The notes below the pieces were generated by a model. It saw only the letters and a program-made list of their open reading frames with translations, was not told the origin of the DNA and searched no databases. A stretch of DNA of 64,000 bases, from the NCBI GenBank assembly GCA_029216955.1, contig JANAVB010033216.1, positions 11,376,411 through 11,440,410 of the forward strand. Reading direction: 5' to 3'. The translations under genes and the position numbers were made by a program. Within the stretch, counting starts at the first letter, position 1, and each line of letters starts with the position of its first letter. Of the stretch, positions 12,292 to 26,363 are shown in pieces. The stretch is from Iris pallida. Lineage: Eukaryota; Streptophyta; Magnoliopsida; Asparagales; Iridaceae.

Positions 12292-13265
12292 TGTCACCCC
12301 CAGTTTTTAGAAATAGGGGTATTTTTGTCATTTTATATTTTTGAAATTTATTTTATTATTTATGATATTATTTTGGGGTTGAAATTTATTTTATTATTTA
12401 TGATATTGTTTTAGGGTTATTTGAGTCGGATTCGAATTTCAACTCAATTCGACTTGAAACGAGGACCCGGGGGGGTAGTTTGACTCTAGTGGGACCCACA
12501 CACTAGTTAGGCATGGCCCACATGATATTAATTTTAGTCCATATGATATTAATTTTATTTAGTAGTTAGACTAATTATTTATGGCTATGTTTAGTTTAAT
12601 TAGAGACTTAAAACTAGACTAAATTGACATCAACCTTTAACCCATTCCTAATTTAAATCAAATAGATTAGTGGAGGGCATTTTGGACATTCAAATAGGGG
12701 ACACCTCACCCTTTTTGGGCAGCCACCTATGGGGGGGATAAGGAGTAAGTCACTCCTTCATTCATTTGTTTTCATCCACTTTCTCTCTCTTGTTCTTCCC
12801 CAAATTAATTTAAAGATGAACCTCCATTGATTTCATCTCCAAATCAACCCTTTCTTCACCAAATCTTCTTTATTTCTCCTCTACTCTATGGTTAGAGGGT
12901 GCTAGCCAAGTTTGGGAGGATTCGGAGCTCGTTCGTGTCCTTTTAAAATCTCTACGTGTTGGTGTCGTATCGGAAGGATTTTCCTTTGAATCTCTCTCCC
13001 GGAAGGTATAATCTCTCCTCTAATCCATCCCTACATGCATATAGAAATATTTTGAACCCATAGGAATGACCCCCATGGTTGTATCTCTATTTGTGTCCAT
13101 TTCGTGTCCATTTGGAGGTCATAGGAGTGTCCTTTGTGTTGTGGTTGTGATTGTGTTCATGTGGAAAAACCCCAAATTTGGACACACTATGTGTTGTTGT
13201 TATGTATGAATGAATTATTACATGTTTAATCTCATATTTTTGTGTTGGAGATGTGTTCTATAGTG

Positions 13266-13268
<3 letters not shown>

Positions 13269-13304
<36 letters not shown>

Positions 13305-13320
13305 TATATATATATATATT
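13269..13320. repeat. (AT)n microsatellite in D 5' LTR
   Basis: Interrupted AT repeat; only about 17 bp remain at the same place in the 3' LTR (20228-20240). Confidence 0.9.
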
Positions 13321-13789
13321 AGTGTAGAGAGTGAGTTCTTGATATATTATGTTATATACTTGTGTTTCTTTTGTCTCAAACTACCTAAATTCGTCATAAT
13401 ATTTATCCACGTTTTTAGTAGCAATAGCAACTTAGAAATGTCATAACTTTTAGCTTAAAACTCCAATTTATTTTCCATTTTTTTAAAAGAACTGTATCGA
13501 AGTTAGCTTTCCAAATATATATATTTTAATAAGCCAAATTCTTTCTGTAACTTTCTGTAGAATTATTTGAGTGTCAGCTGTACGAAAGACGAACGCGTTT
13601 CGGTATTTTCACGATTCCAGGAGCTTTCGTACACGAAAATGCCATCCGTTTGAAGTTTCGGAAAGCTAACACGAACGACTACGACATACTTTAATCCTAG
13701 AATTTAGTGAATGTCCAATTGGTACAGTATTGATTTTAAGTAGAAGAGTGACTATACGATATATACATTTTGTGTAACTTATGAGCCTA

Positions 13790-14510
13790 TGTAGTATGGA
13801 TATTAAATGAATATAGAGTATGTAATGCATGATATATTAGATGAATGAAATAATATACATATATGATATATATTCTCTTTACATTAATGTATATATACAG
13901 TTGAATGCAAGCATGTAGGAATACAATTAATATAATGCATATGAGCAATGTATGAATGAAAGAATGATATACAATGAATGCATGAAAGTATATAATGAAT
14001 GCTAGATATGAATGCAAGATATATATGTAATGATAGATATGAATGCATATTGTATAAATATTGTAATACAATATATAATGATAACATATATGGTAATATA
14101 GAGTATACGATGCAAGCATGAATGAATGGAGGAAATACATATATATAGGTAATATAGAATGTAATATATGAATGCAAGCATGCAAGATAATGTATTGTAT
14201 CCATATATGATGTATTCAACTTAAAGATAATGTAATATATAAAAGGAATGATAATATATAACATGATATGTAGGGTAATGCAAGTTATAAAATATAGGAT
14301 GTGTGCATGTTTGTATGTCTCTATGTTAATGTATGAAATGATATGAATATACAATATATGCATATGTATAAAACATGTAGGTAATGCATAGATGAATGAA
14401 TGAAATGAATGTTTGCAATATGTTAATATAATACAAGTATACATGTATGTATCATGTAAATGTAATATACATGATATGTATGTATGCATGTATACAAGGT
14501 AAGTATGTAT
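13790..14510. repeat. ATG/TAT-rich low-complexity tract in D 5' LTR
   Basis: Degenerate repetition of GAATG, ATATG and GCATG words over about 700 bp. It creates long minus-strand open frames rich in His, Tyr and Ile in both D LTRs. The tract at about 20710-21430 is the copy in the 3' LTR. Confidence 0.75.
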
Positions 14511-16256
14511 GTATTTCTATAAACTTAGTTAACCTATAACCTTTTACACACATGCATTCATACACCCTTTGACATCATGTATCCCATGTCACATACACCT
14601 ACCTATCACTAAATTTTAGAACATTAACACATATCCTTTCACACACATGCCAAACACACACATACTCACTTACTCTTTTACCTCTCTTTCTCTCTCTCTA
14701 TATATATGTATGTGCCTATATATATAGCTTTCCTATATATATCTATGTATAAGAATATGTGAATGTGAATAATATATATACATTATATGACTAAGTTTGT
14801 GTGCCTTGTTAGCTTATGGTTTAGTTTTGTGCTTGGTTTAGCAAGTGACTTAGGCTATGAGTTAGTAGCTATCTTGGATACTTGATTTGCATATACTTAG
14901 TTTGTTTAGACCTAGAATAACTTGTTTGACCTAATTTAGACTTGTTAGACATATTTTGACCATAGTTGACCTAGGTTTGACTTTCAGGGTTGACCAAGTT
15001 GACCAAGAGTTGACTTTGGTCTAGATGGACCTAGAATCATGTAGAATGCATAGTAGAACTTTATATTGCCATTTTGGACTTGTTGTGACTTGTGCTGTTC
15101 TGATTAGGAGCCAGACACCTCTCTTCGGACAGTATATTTACTTTGGACATTCAGACACCAGGCGAGTACATTCTCTGACCTTTTCATACTTACCTGGATT
15201 ATATTCTTGTTCTAGATTACTCTACTTGATGCTGACACGTATCTTCACGGATTAGTACTATATAGATCCTTTCCTGAGATGTTATCCCTCTACGGGTGCA
15301 TCGGGTATTTTATGTTTATGTACTTTATCATGTGCATCAGGTACTCCTTGTACTCGTACTAGTTCATATTTTACATGTTCTCATGTGCTTTCATGTGCTT
15401 CATGTGATTCATGTGCTTTCATGTGCTTTATCATGTGCCTCATGTACTACTCATTACATGAATTCACGTATCTTAGTTGTACTCATGTGCCTATAACGTA
15501 ACTTGAATGGATCCTTGTGTATTGATTGGGACGGGGTGAGTAGAATTGGTTATGTGAACACTATCCCCAAGAGCTGTATTCATGTGCCTCCTTAGTTGTA
15601 TTCATGTGCCCCTAAGCCGTTTACATAACCATATTGTACTCTAAATCACGTAGCCACTTACAGTCTCTACTATCATGTATTTACTTTCAGTTACAAAATA
15701 TCTCATGTTTACTCTTACTTCCTTTTCAGCACTTTCTGTATTTTACTCTATTGCATGATTTATACTCCTAACCTGCTATGAACTGTTTGAGAGATATGTG
15801 CTCGTTTTCGTCCTGACTGGACCTGTTGATAAATTTTACAGATAGCCTGGAGGTTGCCTGTTAGCCTAGAGGAGACACAGTAGAGGTTGTATAGATAGTT
15901 AGGGTTTGATTATAGCTTATTTTTAGTTGTCTTGAGTTGTATTTATTTTATAGATTACTGTATTTGAGCTTTGAGATGTATTTCTGGGTTGGTGTATCTT
16001 AGACACTTAGACTTCTATCTGCTGTATCTCTTTTGGATTTCATATTCTATCTATCTTCCATTATGTTCTACCTTAGATGTGATTGAGTTTATATTCTGCT
16101 ATGTCACCCCCATTTGGGAAGTATAAACTGTTTAGCCTTATACTGTTAGATGCATGAGACCTAGGACAGCGTTCTACCACCGATACTGCGGCATAGGCTG
16201 GACGTACCCACTTCTCGTGCCCTTATTCTAGGGTGCGGGTCGTGACACGTTTTTAG

Positions 16257-16274
16257 TGGTGGCCCATGCAGGTC
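16257..16274 (+). other. Primer-site-like motif of D
   Basis: TGGTGGCCCATGCAGGTC, starting 10 bp after the 5' LTR end and identical to the motif in A, B2, B3 and C. Confidence 0.65.
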
Positions 16275-18704
16275 GAGTGTATGTAGTGGTATTCGAACTA
16301 GAGTACCACTACAGCCTGCAGTAGGATTAGGATATATTTTGAAGGTACTCAATCACAGTTAGGATCCCCTGAGAGATTCCTGGGACGTTCCTTGAGAATC
16401 TTATTTTAACTTCGATTTGAAAAACTCTTCTTCCCTGATTTGATTTATCTTTACTTTCTGTTGTTGAACTTGATTTTGATGATAATTATGGAGTTTTGAA
16501 TCTTGATGTTAGCTGTTGCATCCGAGTTTGTATTTATATAATTTGATGGATTATTGTTCAGTTTTGAATCTTGATGTTTGTTGATAAATTTGATTTTTGG
16601 GTATCTATTGTTGATTTAATTTAATTTTTGTCAAGATGAAATCATATGGGCTAGGTCATCTAAGTTATGGAATCTAGTCTTCTACGGTCACATTAGCCAC
16701 ATGGTGAGGACTTATAGTCTGATTTTGGATATATTTTTCGGGTGTGGGAATTTAAGGTTTTCGCAGCCAAGCTAGCGGCATCGCAAAAATTTTAAATACC
16801 ATGATTCTAGAGGTATGTGCCTAAGTCGAGGACTCTGTGATTATCGTAGCCTTACTTACTAGTATGACGAGGATTTAGAGTACCATGATTTTGGATAGAT
16901 GCATATGATTATCAGATTGTACCTTAAATATTTTTGAACATGTTTTCTCTACTTTTGTTCCAGTCCTTCAAAAAAATTTATTATTTGTTTGTTTTATTTT
17001 GCTTCTCATTATTTAACTTAGGAGTAGGTTTAGTTGTTTTTATAAACTCTTGTGTAACTTCTTGCTATGAGTTTCTTCTTAATACAATGAACCGATGATT
17101 TTGTTAGACCTTATCTTGTAATTGATATTATAGTTCTGGGTTTCAAAATGGTTCCTTCTTTAAACAGATAAGCAAAACAGATTTTATCGTTATTACTTTC
17201 TTGCTATTATTCTTGTATTAAATAATAATAATAATAAAACTGTCTTGATTACGTCAATCACCTACTTTACAATCTTGGTAGGAATCTAAATGTTGGTCTT
17301 GATATAGAATTTGATTTTTATATTGGGACATAAGAATATATATATAGTGGACACAGACTCTTTGCCTGACACGTATGCATGCTACACTTGATTTTCCACC
17401 TATCTAAATACATATTAATATGTTGTTGATGTTTAAATTTTCAAAACCCCAATATTTCTGATATAGTACAGTAACAGAGACTGGTTCTCTGCATTTCAGT
17501 TAAAATTTGTAATTTAAATATAAATTTTATGTTATTAGTTATATTTATATTACTGCACATGTATGTTATATATAGGGTTTTAATTCAAAAAAAAATTGGT
17601 TGAGTTTTGTGTTTAAATTTGTCAAATCTAAGACTGTGTGCATATTAACCCTTAATACTGGATTCCAAATGTTTAGTTCAATTGCTATTTTATTTTAAAA
17701 AAATGTATATTTTGGAAGCTATGTACATTGTTGTATGTAGGGATATGATGTTAGGTTTATACTCTTATATGTTAGGTTGTAATAAACATTGGGTTGGTAA
17801 TATTATACTGGTTTAAATGTTAGCTTATTTCAGATTCTTGTATGTAAATGCTGGACTAAAACTGGGTCTAACCTTTCATTACTAAAGCTATAACCATGTA
17901 TAGTGACACCCGCACTCTAACATAGTATACACTGCCATGTAACCTAACCCTTCCTCTCTATGTTATGTTCATATATCTATATAGATATATATAGAGTTTA
18001 TGCATACATGTTATAATGTATATAGATACATAACTAAATCTCTACCTCTTTATATATACATATATACATGGTTAGCCATGCATGTTATAAGCAAATAAGT
18101 TGTGTATTGTAGATTGTTTAACCAATATGCCATGATTAGTGTAACTTGATAGTTATTGTTTGAAACCCAAATCCTCCTATGCACTTTTATGTATATTTTA
18201 CATACACACACGCCTATTATCTAACCATATGAACATGTCCACATACACCCATACACACACGAACTGCATAACTTGTACATAATGCTAGCTTTTTCCTCTC
18301 TAACGCTATATATATAAATATATTATGATTGGATTTCCATGCAATTGGCTTTCATTCTTTAACTTTTGATTTTTATTTTCTTGAATAGTACCCCTTATTA
18401 GATAAATGGTAGTTAACTTTATTTTATTTTGATAAGTACCAGTTTTTATATAGGATGGTAGACTGCCTTACAGTCTTGATGATTGTTATTTCTGTATCTT
18501 TTTTAGTTTAGCACCCTAGATTGCTTGTGTGTTTTGATACCCTATGGCCGTTTTGGTTTAGCATGACTAGTATACCAAGATGAGACTTTTACTACCACCG
18601 TATGCCATGACCCTGTATGTCATCATTTTAAATCGTATGATTGTTTAAGTTCTGAGACTTTGATTGTGGGGGGGGGGTTGACCTAGAAGGAGTATGAACA
18701 TTTT

Positions 18705-19200
18705 AATTTCGAGGACAAAATTTTTCTAAGGTGATAGACTTGTAACACCCAGTTTTCTAAAATGAGGGTAATTTTGAAATTTTGTAATTTTAATCATTTA
18801 TTGATTTGACATTTAAATCATGATATAATTTTTGGTAATTTTTAAATCATTTTAAAACTATTTAAAATCATGACTTGTGATTTTGATATTTTGCTAGTGA
18901 AACCCTAGAGACTGTTTGACCTAGAGCCTAACCATGTGATTAGGATATTTTAATGTCATTTCTGGCCTAAGGATATTTTGCATTTGACCTCTTTGAATTA
19001 TTTTGATATTTATTGCGTTGGTGATTGTTGATTTTGACCTTTGATAGGTGTGATTTTGTGATGGTTTTGTGTCCGTAGCGGACACGTATCAGTTTTTATT
19101 TACAAATGTTTGATGTGCCTCAAAGAGATTTTTTTATTGCTGATTTTTTTTGAAAAGTAGTTGAATGAGATTGTTTTCTGCATGTGTTTCCTGTGATTGC
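18705..19200 (+). mobile_element. Fossil polypurine tract plus C-like LTR start inside D
   Basis: TTTCGAGGACAAAATT and AAGGTGATAGACT precede TGTAACACCCAGTTTTCT at 18741, matching the start of the C LTR (TGTAACACCCTATTTTCT). Similarity to C continues through the CATGATATAATTTTTGGT and ATCATGACTT words to the palindrome GTGTCCGTAGCGGACAC at 19069-19085, with a large part of the C sequence missing. A second polypurine tract and the true D 3' LTR follow. This looks like a recombination or template-switch product between C-like and D-like elements. Confidence 0.7.
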
Positions 19201-19207
19201 TTTGTTT

Positions 19208-19245
19208 TAATTTCGAGGACAAAATTTTTTTAAAGTGGATAGATT
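19208..19245 (+). other. Polypurine tract of D
   Basis: TTTCGAGGACAAAATT followed by AAAGTGGATAGATT, directly before the 3' LTR start TGTCACCCCC. Confidence 0.8.
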
Positions 19246-21607
19246 TGTCACCCCCAGTTTTCAGAAATAGGGATATTTTTGTCATTTTACATTTTTGAAT
19301 ATTTTTGAAATTTATTTTATTATTTATGATATTATTTTGGGGTTGAAATTTATTTTATTATTTATGATATTGTTTTGGGGTTATTTGAGTCGGGTTCGAA
19401 TGTCAACTCAATCCGACTTGAAACGAGGACCCGGGGGGGTAGTTTGACTCTAGTGGAACCCACACACTAGTTAGGCATGGCCCACATGATATTAATTTTA
19501 GTCCACATGATATTAATTTTAGTTAGTAGTTAGACTAATTATTTATGGATATGTTTAGTTTAATTAGAGACTTAAAACTAGACTAAATTGACCTCAACCT
19601 TTAACCCATTCCTAATTTAAATCAAATAGATTAGTGGAGGGCATTTTGGACATTCAAATAGGGGACACCTCACCCTTTTTGGGCAGCCACCTATGGGGGG
19701 GATAAGGAGTGAGTCACTCCTTCATTCATTTGTTTTCATCCACTTTCTCTCTCTTGTTTTTTCCAAATTAATTTAGAGATGAACCTCCATTGATTTCATC
19801 TCCAAATCAACCCTTTCTTCCACCAAATCTTCTTCATTTCTCCTCTACTCTATGGTTAGAGGGTGCTAGCCAAGTTTGGGAGGATTCGGAGCTCGTTCGT
19901 GTCCTTTTAGAATCTCTACGTGTCGGTGTCGTATCAGAAGGATTTTCCTTTGAATCTCTCTCCCAGAAGGTATAATCTCTCCTCTAATCCATCCCTACAT
20001 ACATATAGAAATATTTGAACCCATAGGAATGACCCCCATGGTCGTATCTCTATTTGTGTCCATTTCGTGTCCATTTGGAGGTCATAGGAGTGTCCTTTGT
20101 GTTGTGGTTGTGTCCATGTGGGAAAACCCCAAATTTGGACACACACTGTGTTGTTGTTATGTATGAATGAATTATTACATGTTTAATCTCATATTTTTGT
20201 ATTGGAGATGTGTTCTATAGTGTCTCATATATATATATATTAGTGTAGAGAGTGAGTTCTTGATATATTATGTTATATACTTGTGTTTCTTTTGTCTCAA
20301 ACTACCTAAATTCGTCATAATATTTATCCACGTTTTTAGTAGCAATAGCAACTTAGAAATATCATAATTTTAGCTTAAAACTCCGATTTATCTTCCATTT
20401 TTTTTGAAAGAACCGTATCGAGGTTAGCTTTCCAAATATATATTTTAATAAGCCAAATTCTTTCTGTAACTTTCTGTAGAATTATTTGAGTGTCAGCTGT
20501 ACGAAAGACGAACGCGTTTCGGTATTTTCGCGATTCCAGGAGCTTTCGGACACGAAAATGCGATCTGTTTAAAGTTTCGGAAAGCTAACACGAAGGACTA
20601 CGATATACTTTAATCCTAGAATTTAGTGAATACCCAATTGGTACAGTATTGATTTTAAGTAGAAGAGTGACTATACGATATATGTATTTTGTGTAACTTA
20701 TGAGCCTATGTAGTATGGATATTAAATGAATATAGAGTATGTAATGCATGATATGTTAGATGAATGAAATAATATACATATATGATATATATTCTCTTTA
20801 CATTAATATATATATACGGTTGAATGCAAGCATGTAGGAATACAATTAATATAATGCATATGAGCAATGTATGAATGAAAGAATGATATACAATGTATGC
20901 ATAAAAGTATATAATGAATGCTAGATATGAATGCAAGATATATATGTAATGATAGATATGAATACATATTGTATAAATATTGTAATGCAATATATAATGA
21001 TAACATGTATGGTAATGTAGAGTATATGATGCAAGCATGAATGAATGGAGAAAATACATGTATATAGGTAATATAGAATGTAATATATGAATGCAAGCAT
21101 GCAAGATAATGTATTGTATCCATATATGATGTATTCAACTTAAAAATAATGTAATATATGAAAGGAATGATAATATATAACATGATATGTAGGGTAATGC
21201 AAGGTATGAAATATATGATGTGTGCATGTTTGTATGTCTCTATATTAATGTATGAAATGATATGAATATACAATATATGCATATGTATAAAACATGTAGG
21301 TAATGCATAGATGAATGAATGAAATGAATGTTTGCAATATGTTAATATAATACAAGTATACATGTATGTATCATATAAATGTAATATACATGATATGTAT
21401 GTATGCATGTATACAAGGTAAGTATGTATGTATTTCTATAAACTTAGTTAACCTATAACCTTTTACACATATGCATTCATACACCCTTTGACATCATGTA
21501 TCCCATGTCACATACACCTACCTATCACTAAATTTTAGAACATTAACACATATCCTTTCACACACATGCCAAACACACACATACTCACTTACTCTTTTAC
21601 CTCTCTT

Positions 21608-21644
<37 letters not shown>

Positions 21645-23172
21645 GCCTATATATATAGCTTTCCTATATATATCTATGTATATGAATATGTGAATGTGAA
21701 TAATATATATATACATTATATGACTATATTTGTGTGCCTTGTTAGCTTATGGTTTAGTTTTGTGCTTGGTTTAGCAAGTGACTTAGGCTATGAGTTAGTA
21801 GCTATCTTGGATACTTGATTTGCATATACTTAGTTTGTTTAGACCTAGAATAACTTGTTTGACCTAATTTAGACTTGTTAGACATAGTTTGACCATAGTT
21901 GACCTAGGTTTGACTTTCAGGGTTGACCAAGTTGACCAAGAGTTGACTTTGGTCTAGATGGACCTAGAATCATGTAGAATGCATAGTAGAACTTCATATT
22001 GCCATTTTGGACTTGTTGTGACTTATGTTGTTCTGATTAAGAGCCAGACACCTCTCTTCAGACAGTATATTTACTTTGGACATTCAGACACCAGGCGAGT
22101 ACATTCTCTGACCTTTTCATACTTACCTGGATTATATTCTTGCTCTAGATTACTCTACTTGATGCTGACACGTATCTTCACGGATTAGTACTATATGGAT
22201 CCTTTCCTGAGATGTTATCCCTCTACGGGTGCATCGGGTATTTTATGTTTATGTACTTTATCATATGCATCAGGTGCTCCTTGTACTCGTACTAGTTCAT
22301 GTTTTTACATGTTCTTATGTGCTTTCATGTGCTTCATGTGCTTTCATGTGCTTTATCATGTGCCTCATGTACTCTTCATTACATGAGTTCACGTATCTTA
22401 GCTGTATTCATGTGCCTATAACGTAACTTGAATGGATCCTTGTGTATTGATTGGGGCGGGGTGAGTAGAATTGGTTATGTGAATACTATCCCAAGTAGCT
22501 GTATTCATGTGCCTCCTTAGTTGTATTCATGTGCCCCTAAGCCGTTTACATAACCATATTGTACTCTAAATCACGTAGCCACTTACAGTCTCTACTATCA
22601 TGTATTTACTTTCAGTTACAAAATATCTCCTGTTTACTCGTACTTTCTTTTCAGCACTTCCTGTATTTTACTCTATTGCATGATTTATACTCCTAACCTG
22701 CTATGAACTGTTTGAGAAATATGTGCTCGTTTCCGTCCTGACTGGACCTATTGATAAATTTTACAGATAGCCTGGAGGTTGCCTGCTAGCCTAGAGGAGA
22801 CACAGTAGAGGTTGTATAGATAGTTAGGGTTTGATTATAGCTTATTTTCAGTTATCTTGAGTTGTATTTATTTTATAGATTACTGTATTTGAGCTTTGAG
22901 ATATATTTCTGGGTTGGTGCATCTTAGACACTTAGACTTCTATCTGCTGTATCTCTTTTGGATTTCATGTTCTATCTATCTTCCATTATGCTCTACCTTA
23001 GATGTGATTGAGTTTATATTCTGCTATGTCACCCCCATTCGGGGAGTATAAACTGTTTAGCCTTATACTGTTAGATGCATGAGACCTAGGACAGCGTTCT
23101 ACTGCCGACATTGCGGCGTAGGATGGACGTACCCACTTCTCGTACCCTTATTCTAGGGTGCGGGTCGTGACA
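19246..23172 (+). mobile_element. Element D 3' LTR
   Basis: This 3,927-bp LTR is highly similar to 12292-16247, with scattered substitutions and a shorter AT array. It ends GGTCGTGACA and is followed by the GTCAT duplication, so D is structurally complete. Confidence 0.95.
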
Positions 23173-23177
23173 GTCAT
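23173..23177. repeat. Target-site duplication of D (right)
   Basis: GTCAT, partner of 12287-12291. Confidence 0.95.
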
Positions 23178-23640
23178 AGTGTTCCGGGCCCAGGGGGTTC
23201 AGCAGGAAGGCATGGTGACTAGGCGAATGTCTATAATAATTTGCAGAGGAGGCAAAGAGGGATTCAAGCAGGCTCTCCAATTTCGACTAGTCAGAAGAGG
23301 CACGCGAGGATGTTGCAAGAGGATACCCATAACAATCACTTTGTCTAGACCGACAGTCAGGGGGAGGGGGATTGCAGGGATAATCCTATCTGGCGTATCT
23401 CTTGACTGAAGAAAATATGGAGCAAGGATCTGGAAGGCGCGAATAAGAATGAGACATCATCTTCCCTAGATGGTAGCTCATGGTTGCCTTATGGGATATG
23501 GCTACAGATTAATGTCTGTCATAGTATAGAATGTACGGGGGAATGTTCTATTGGGAGGTGGAGGGAGATTAATGAGTTACTTCGGAAAGAGCAGAGCACT
23601 ACTAACGCTCGTATAGTATGGCAAAAATTTGGGTGAAGTG
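23178..23640 (+). other. Likely internal remnant of element E
   Basis: This resumes the sequence split by D, lying just after the E primer-site-like stretch. It contains an ATG (about 23212) followed by MVTRRMS and then interrupted frames rich in Arg and Gln, as gag beginnings often are. No domain is recognised and stops and frame breaks are frequent. The assignment to E rests on position only. Confidence 0.35.
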
Positions 23641-24101
23641 GGATCGATGTTGCTGGGATAAGTTTCTGCTCTTTAATTTCATTTCACGTACTATATAGTT
23701 TATGTATGTTTAAAAGATTACAAGTTTCACCTGCTGGAATATCAAACTACTAGTTTCACTGTTAAGTTTGGTTATGGTTATGTTGTGTGTTTGATCTTTC
23801 ACTTTGTCTATTTGTATATCCCTTTACGGGGGAGCTATGCACTATTTTGCTAAATGACAAAGGGGGAAAGAAATAGCATACTATGTGATATTTTATGTGA
23901 TATTGTATTGAGATGTGATATTGTATATGCATTGTATCTATTTGTTGTGCTTGGATAAATCTTATGTACTAGGACAGAAATATTCATTTGCGGGGGAGCC
24001 ACTTCATACTTGTAAAAGATCTTCTCTCCTTCAACATGTGTCCAGGTATGAATATTGAGACATACAAATATTATTTTGTCAATTATCAAAATGGGAGAGA
24101 T
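23641..24101 (+). mobile_element. Ty1/copia 3' non-coding region (remnant)
   Basis: GGGGGAGCTATGCAC near 23830, ATGACAAAGGGGGAAAG near 23856 and TTGTCAATTATCAAAATGGGAGAGAT near 24076-24101 follow the pattern between pol and the 3' LTR of plant SIRE/Maximus-type copia elements (known pattern, recalled). No pol coding remains, so the element is truncated on the left at an undetermined point. Confidence 0.6.
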
Positions 24102-25157
24102 TGTTGACCCAAACTGTATCACAGTCAACCTGATTTAGATAATTAACAACTGATATTTGATATGATCTAATACGACAAATCAAGTTCAAGACAAAACATC
24201 ACCTGATATCTAATATGATCTAATACGACACATCAAGTTCAAGACAGACATCGTTTACAAGCTGTTGTTTTGCAAATGTAATTTGTTCTCAGTCTGTAAT
24301 TTTGATTTATTGAGTCTAGAAAAAATATGTACGTTGAGTCGCACTGTGTCATCTTAACCCCTAAACATATTTCTCCAAGCTCCACCATACAAACAACCAA
24401 TTCTTAAACCAAACCAAACCACCCTCACCCATATAAGGCTTCTGGTCTGAGGAAAACTGAACTCGGGCCGAACTCGGTCTAAGACCGAACTCGGCCTCCT
24501 TAAAATCAGCAACCCGATTTTTAGGACCACTATGCTACAAGCTGTCCAACATTCGAATTTTTGAATATTTTAGGACAAAACTTTGGCCGAACTCTGCCTC
24601 CCCTGCCTAGTATAAATAGAGCTTGATTCTTCTCATTTAAAATCATCTCTTACTCTCAAGCTTTCATTCTTCTAAGACTTATATGCTCTAAGCCTTACTC
24701 TTCCAAATTTCCTAGCCACAAAACTTCCTAAGCCCCAAGGTGCTCAGTGTGATTCAGCTAGAAGTTTTGTACAAGAGTTCAAAAGAAGTCACTTGGAAAA
24801 TTTCATGTTTCGTACCTGCGAAGTTAAAGTATTCAAGCGCTTCAAAGGCTCGTGTCTGTAAGAAGTTGGCGTGCTCTTCGGACTAAAGGCACTTGTGTAC
24901 CCTATTTCACAAATAGTAGATTTCAACTTCGAGTAAGAGTTCTCAGGCCTGGACTAGTCCTCCACGAGGAAAAATAGGATATATCAATGTGTTTGCGTTT
25001 GTTCTTATAAACACTTTTACTTTCCACATTATTACTCTCTGATTATATATTTTTTTAGTAGTTATCTTCTAGACTTAGCATAGAGTTATTTTTTAATTTG
25101 TCATTATAGACAAAAACTCTATTCACCCCCCTCTAGAGTTGCCTATACGCTACTTCA
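24102..25157 (+). mobile_element. Ty1/copia LTR
   Basis: It starts TGTTGACCC right after a purine tract. It contains a CTAGTATAAATAGAGC core promoter and ends in a CTATTCACCCCCCTCTAG stretch followed by GCTACTTCA, all typical of SIRE/Maximus-like copia LTRs. The exact right end is inferred from the TG...CA rule. No partner LTR is in the window. Confidence 0.6.
24607..24615 (+). promoter_or_regulatory. Candidate TATA box in copia LTR
   Basis: TAGTATAAATAGAGC lies mid-LTR, upstream of a CT-rich leader, as expected for the U3/R boundary of a plant copia LTR. Confidence 0.5.
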
Positions 25158-26358
25158 AAATGTTGTCCCCTTGCCTGTACATCAGTATCTTGTTGTTGCT
25201 AATTACTTCTTCATGTTGCACAGGTCCTATAATCTGCTGCTAAGCCCCTGCATGTGTACTGCACAGGTATACAAAGGCCCCCTCTCCTAATTAACTATCT
25301 ATCCATCTATGCATCCCTCCATGTCCTAACCACTCCCACACTATCATGTGCATAACACATGTACACACACACACAAGACACCTATCTAGTGTATTCATCT
25401 ATACACACACATAGACACATATGTGTATAGGCTCACACATAGAAGGACATATATGCATCCCAATACACACACTCACACACCTATACAAATACACACACTA
25501 TATTATCCATCACCTATATGTATGTAAATACAAATACACATGACACAAATGAGTGCACCTACACTAGTGTATCCATAAGACACACACACATAGGCCGAAA
25601 CACAAATACTTGGTGTGCATCACCCTCGTATCGTACTATTCTACGATACGCTTGTGACACGGCCGAGATACTTATATCAAACCTTGTCCGATTCCTACCA
25701 AATCACATGAGCAAGTCTAATAAATATATATAAACATAATTAGAGCAATATAAGGCTAGTGTCATGTGCAATTGGACATGTGTGCCACATGTGTCAGAGG
25801 AAAAAAACTCCAAAATGATCCTATGTCCTACCGTATCGTGATCCGGCCTACATGTATCTAATTATGGACACGAATCTAGACACACACAACGAAATCTTAT
25901 CTAAATAGATATAATAGGCAAAATGACAAATACTTTGTGCACCATTCTCGAAATTCCCCTAAAAATCGTACAAAATCTAATAACTTTCACATAGAGAGTC
26001 ATTAGTCTCTAACTTACTCCTATGGGTAGTCATAGTCTATAGGTGAATTCCTAAGGGTCCAATAACACAACTAGAGTCTAATTAGAGAGGAAAATGAGAT
26101 GTATACCTATTGAGAGATGGATTCCCAACGAAAAGCTAAATAGATATAATCCGGGCACGTAGCTCCTAGCAAATGGACTCATCTTCTTATGCTCCTAGTC
26201 TCCAAGCTCCTAGGCTCCTTCTAGTGAAGAGAATGAGAGGGAAGGATGACAGATTGTGTGGGATTTAAGAGGGATTGGTGGAGGAATAGATCAAATTGGA
26301 AAAGAACACCAAAATGAGAGGAATTAGAACAATGGAATGAAATAAAAAAGGATGGAGT
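25158..26358. other. Unclassified AT/CA-rich sequence
   Basis: About 1.2 kb with dispersed CACACA runs (25320-25600), TATCGTAC-type words near 25620-25660, and no recognisable gene or repeat boundary. Probably degraded transposon DNA. It is continuous with 36796 onward apart from the B2 insertion. Confidence 0.4.
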
Positions 26359-26363
26359 CTCCC
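26359..26363. repeat. Target-site duplication of B2 (left)
   Basis: CTCCC, repeated at 36791-36795. Confidence 0.95.

Larger units (their letters stand above)
12292..16247 (+). mobile_element. Element D 5' LTR
   Basis: This 3,956-bp LTR runs from TGTCACCCCC to GGTCGTGACA and pairs with 19246-23172. The left part contains a long ATG/TAT-rich stretch (about 13790-14510). The right part (about 15000-16247) is clearly homologous to the right part of the C LTR (about 53000-54280). Length differences between the two D LTRs come mainly from AT arrays and small indels. No protein product is supported. Confidence 0.95.
16248..19245 (+). mobile_element. Internal region of non-autonomous element D
   Basis: About 3.0 kb between the two D LTRs, AT-rich, with no gag-pol coding and no open frame of note. 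It starts with CGTTTTTAG plus the shared primer-site-like motif and ends with a polypurine tract. Near its right end it carries a second polypurine tract followed by the beginning of a C-like LTR (18705-19200). D therefore looks like a large non-autonomous derivative that depended on a Ty3/Gypsy partner; C is the best candidate because C and D share the right part of their LTRs and the leader. Confidence 0.85.

Noticed and set aside
13884..14489. 201-codon minus-strand open frame in the D 5' LTR, repeated at 20803-21408 in the 3' LTR
   Set aside because: It is a His/Tyr/Ile-rich product of the ATG/TAT word tract. Equal length in both LTRs follows from their recent common origin, and there is no domain.
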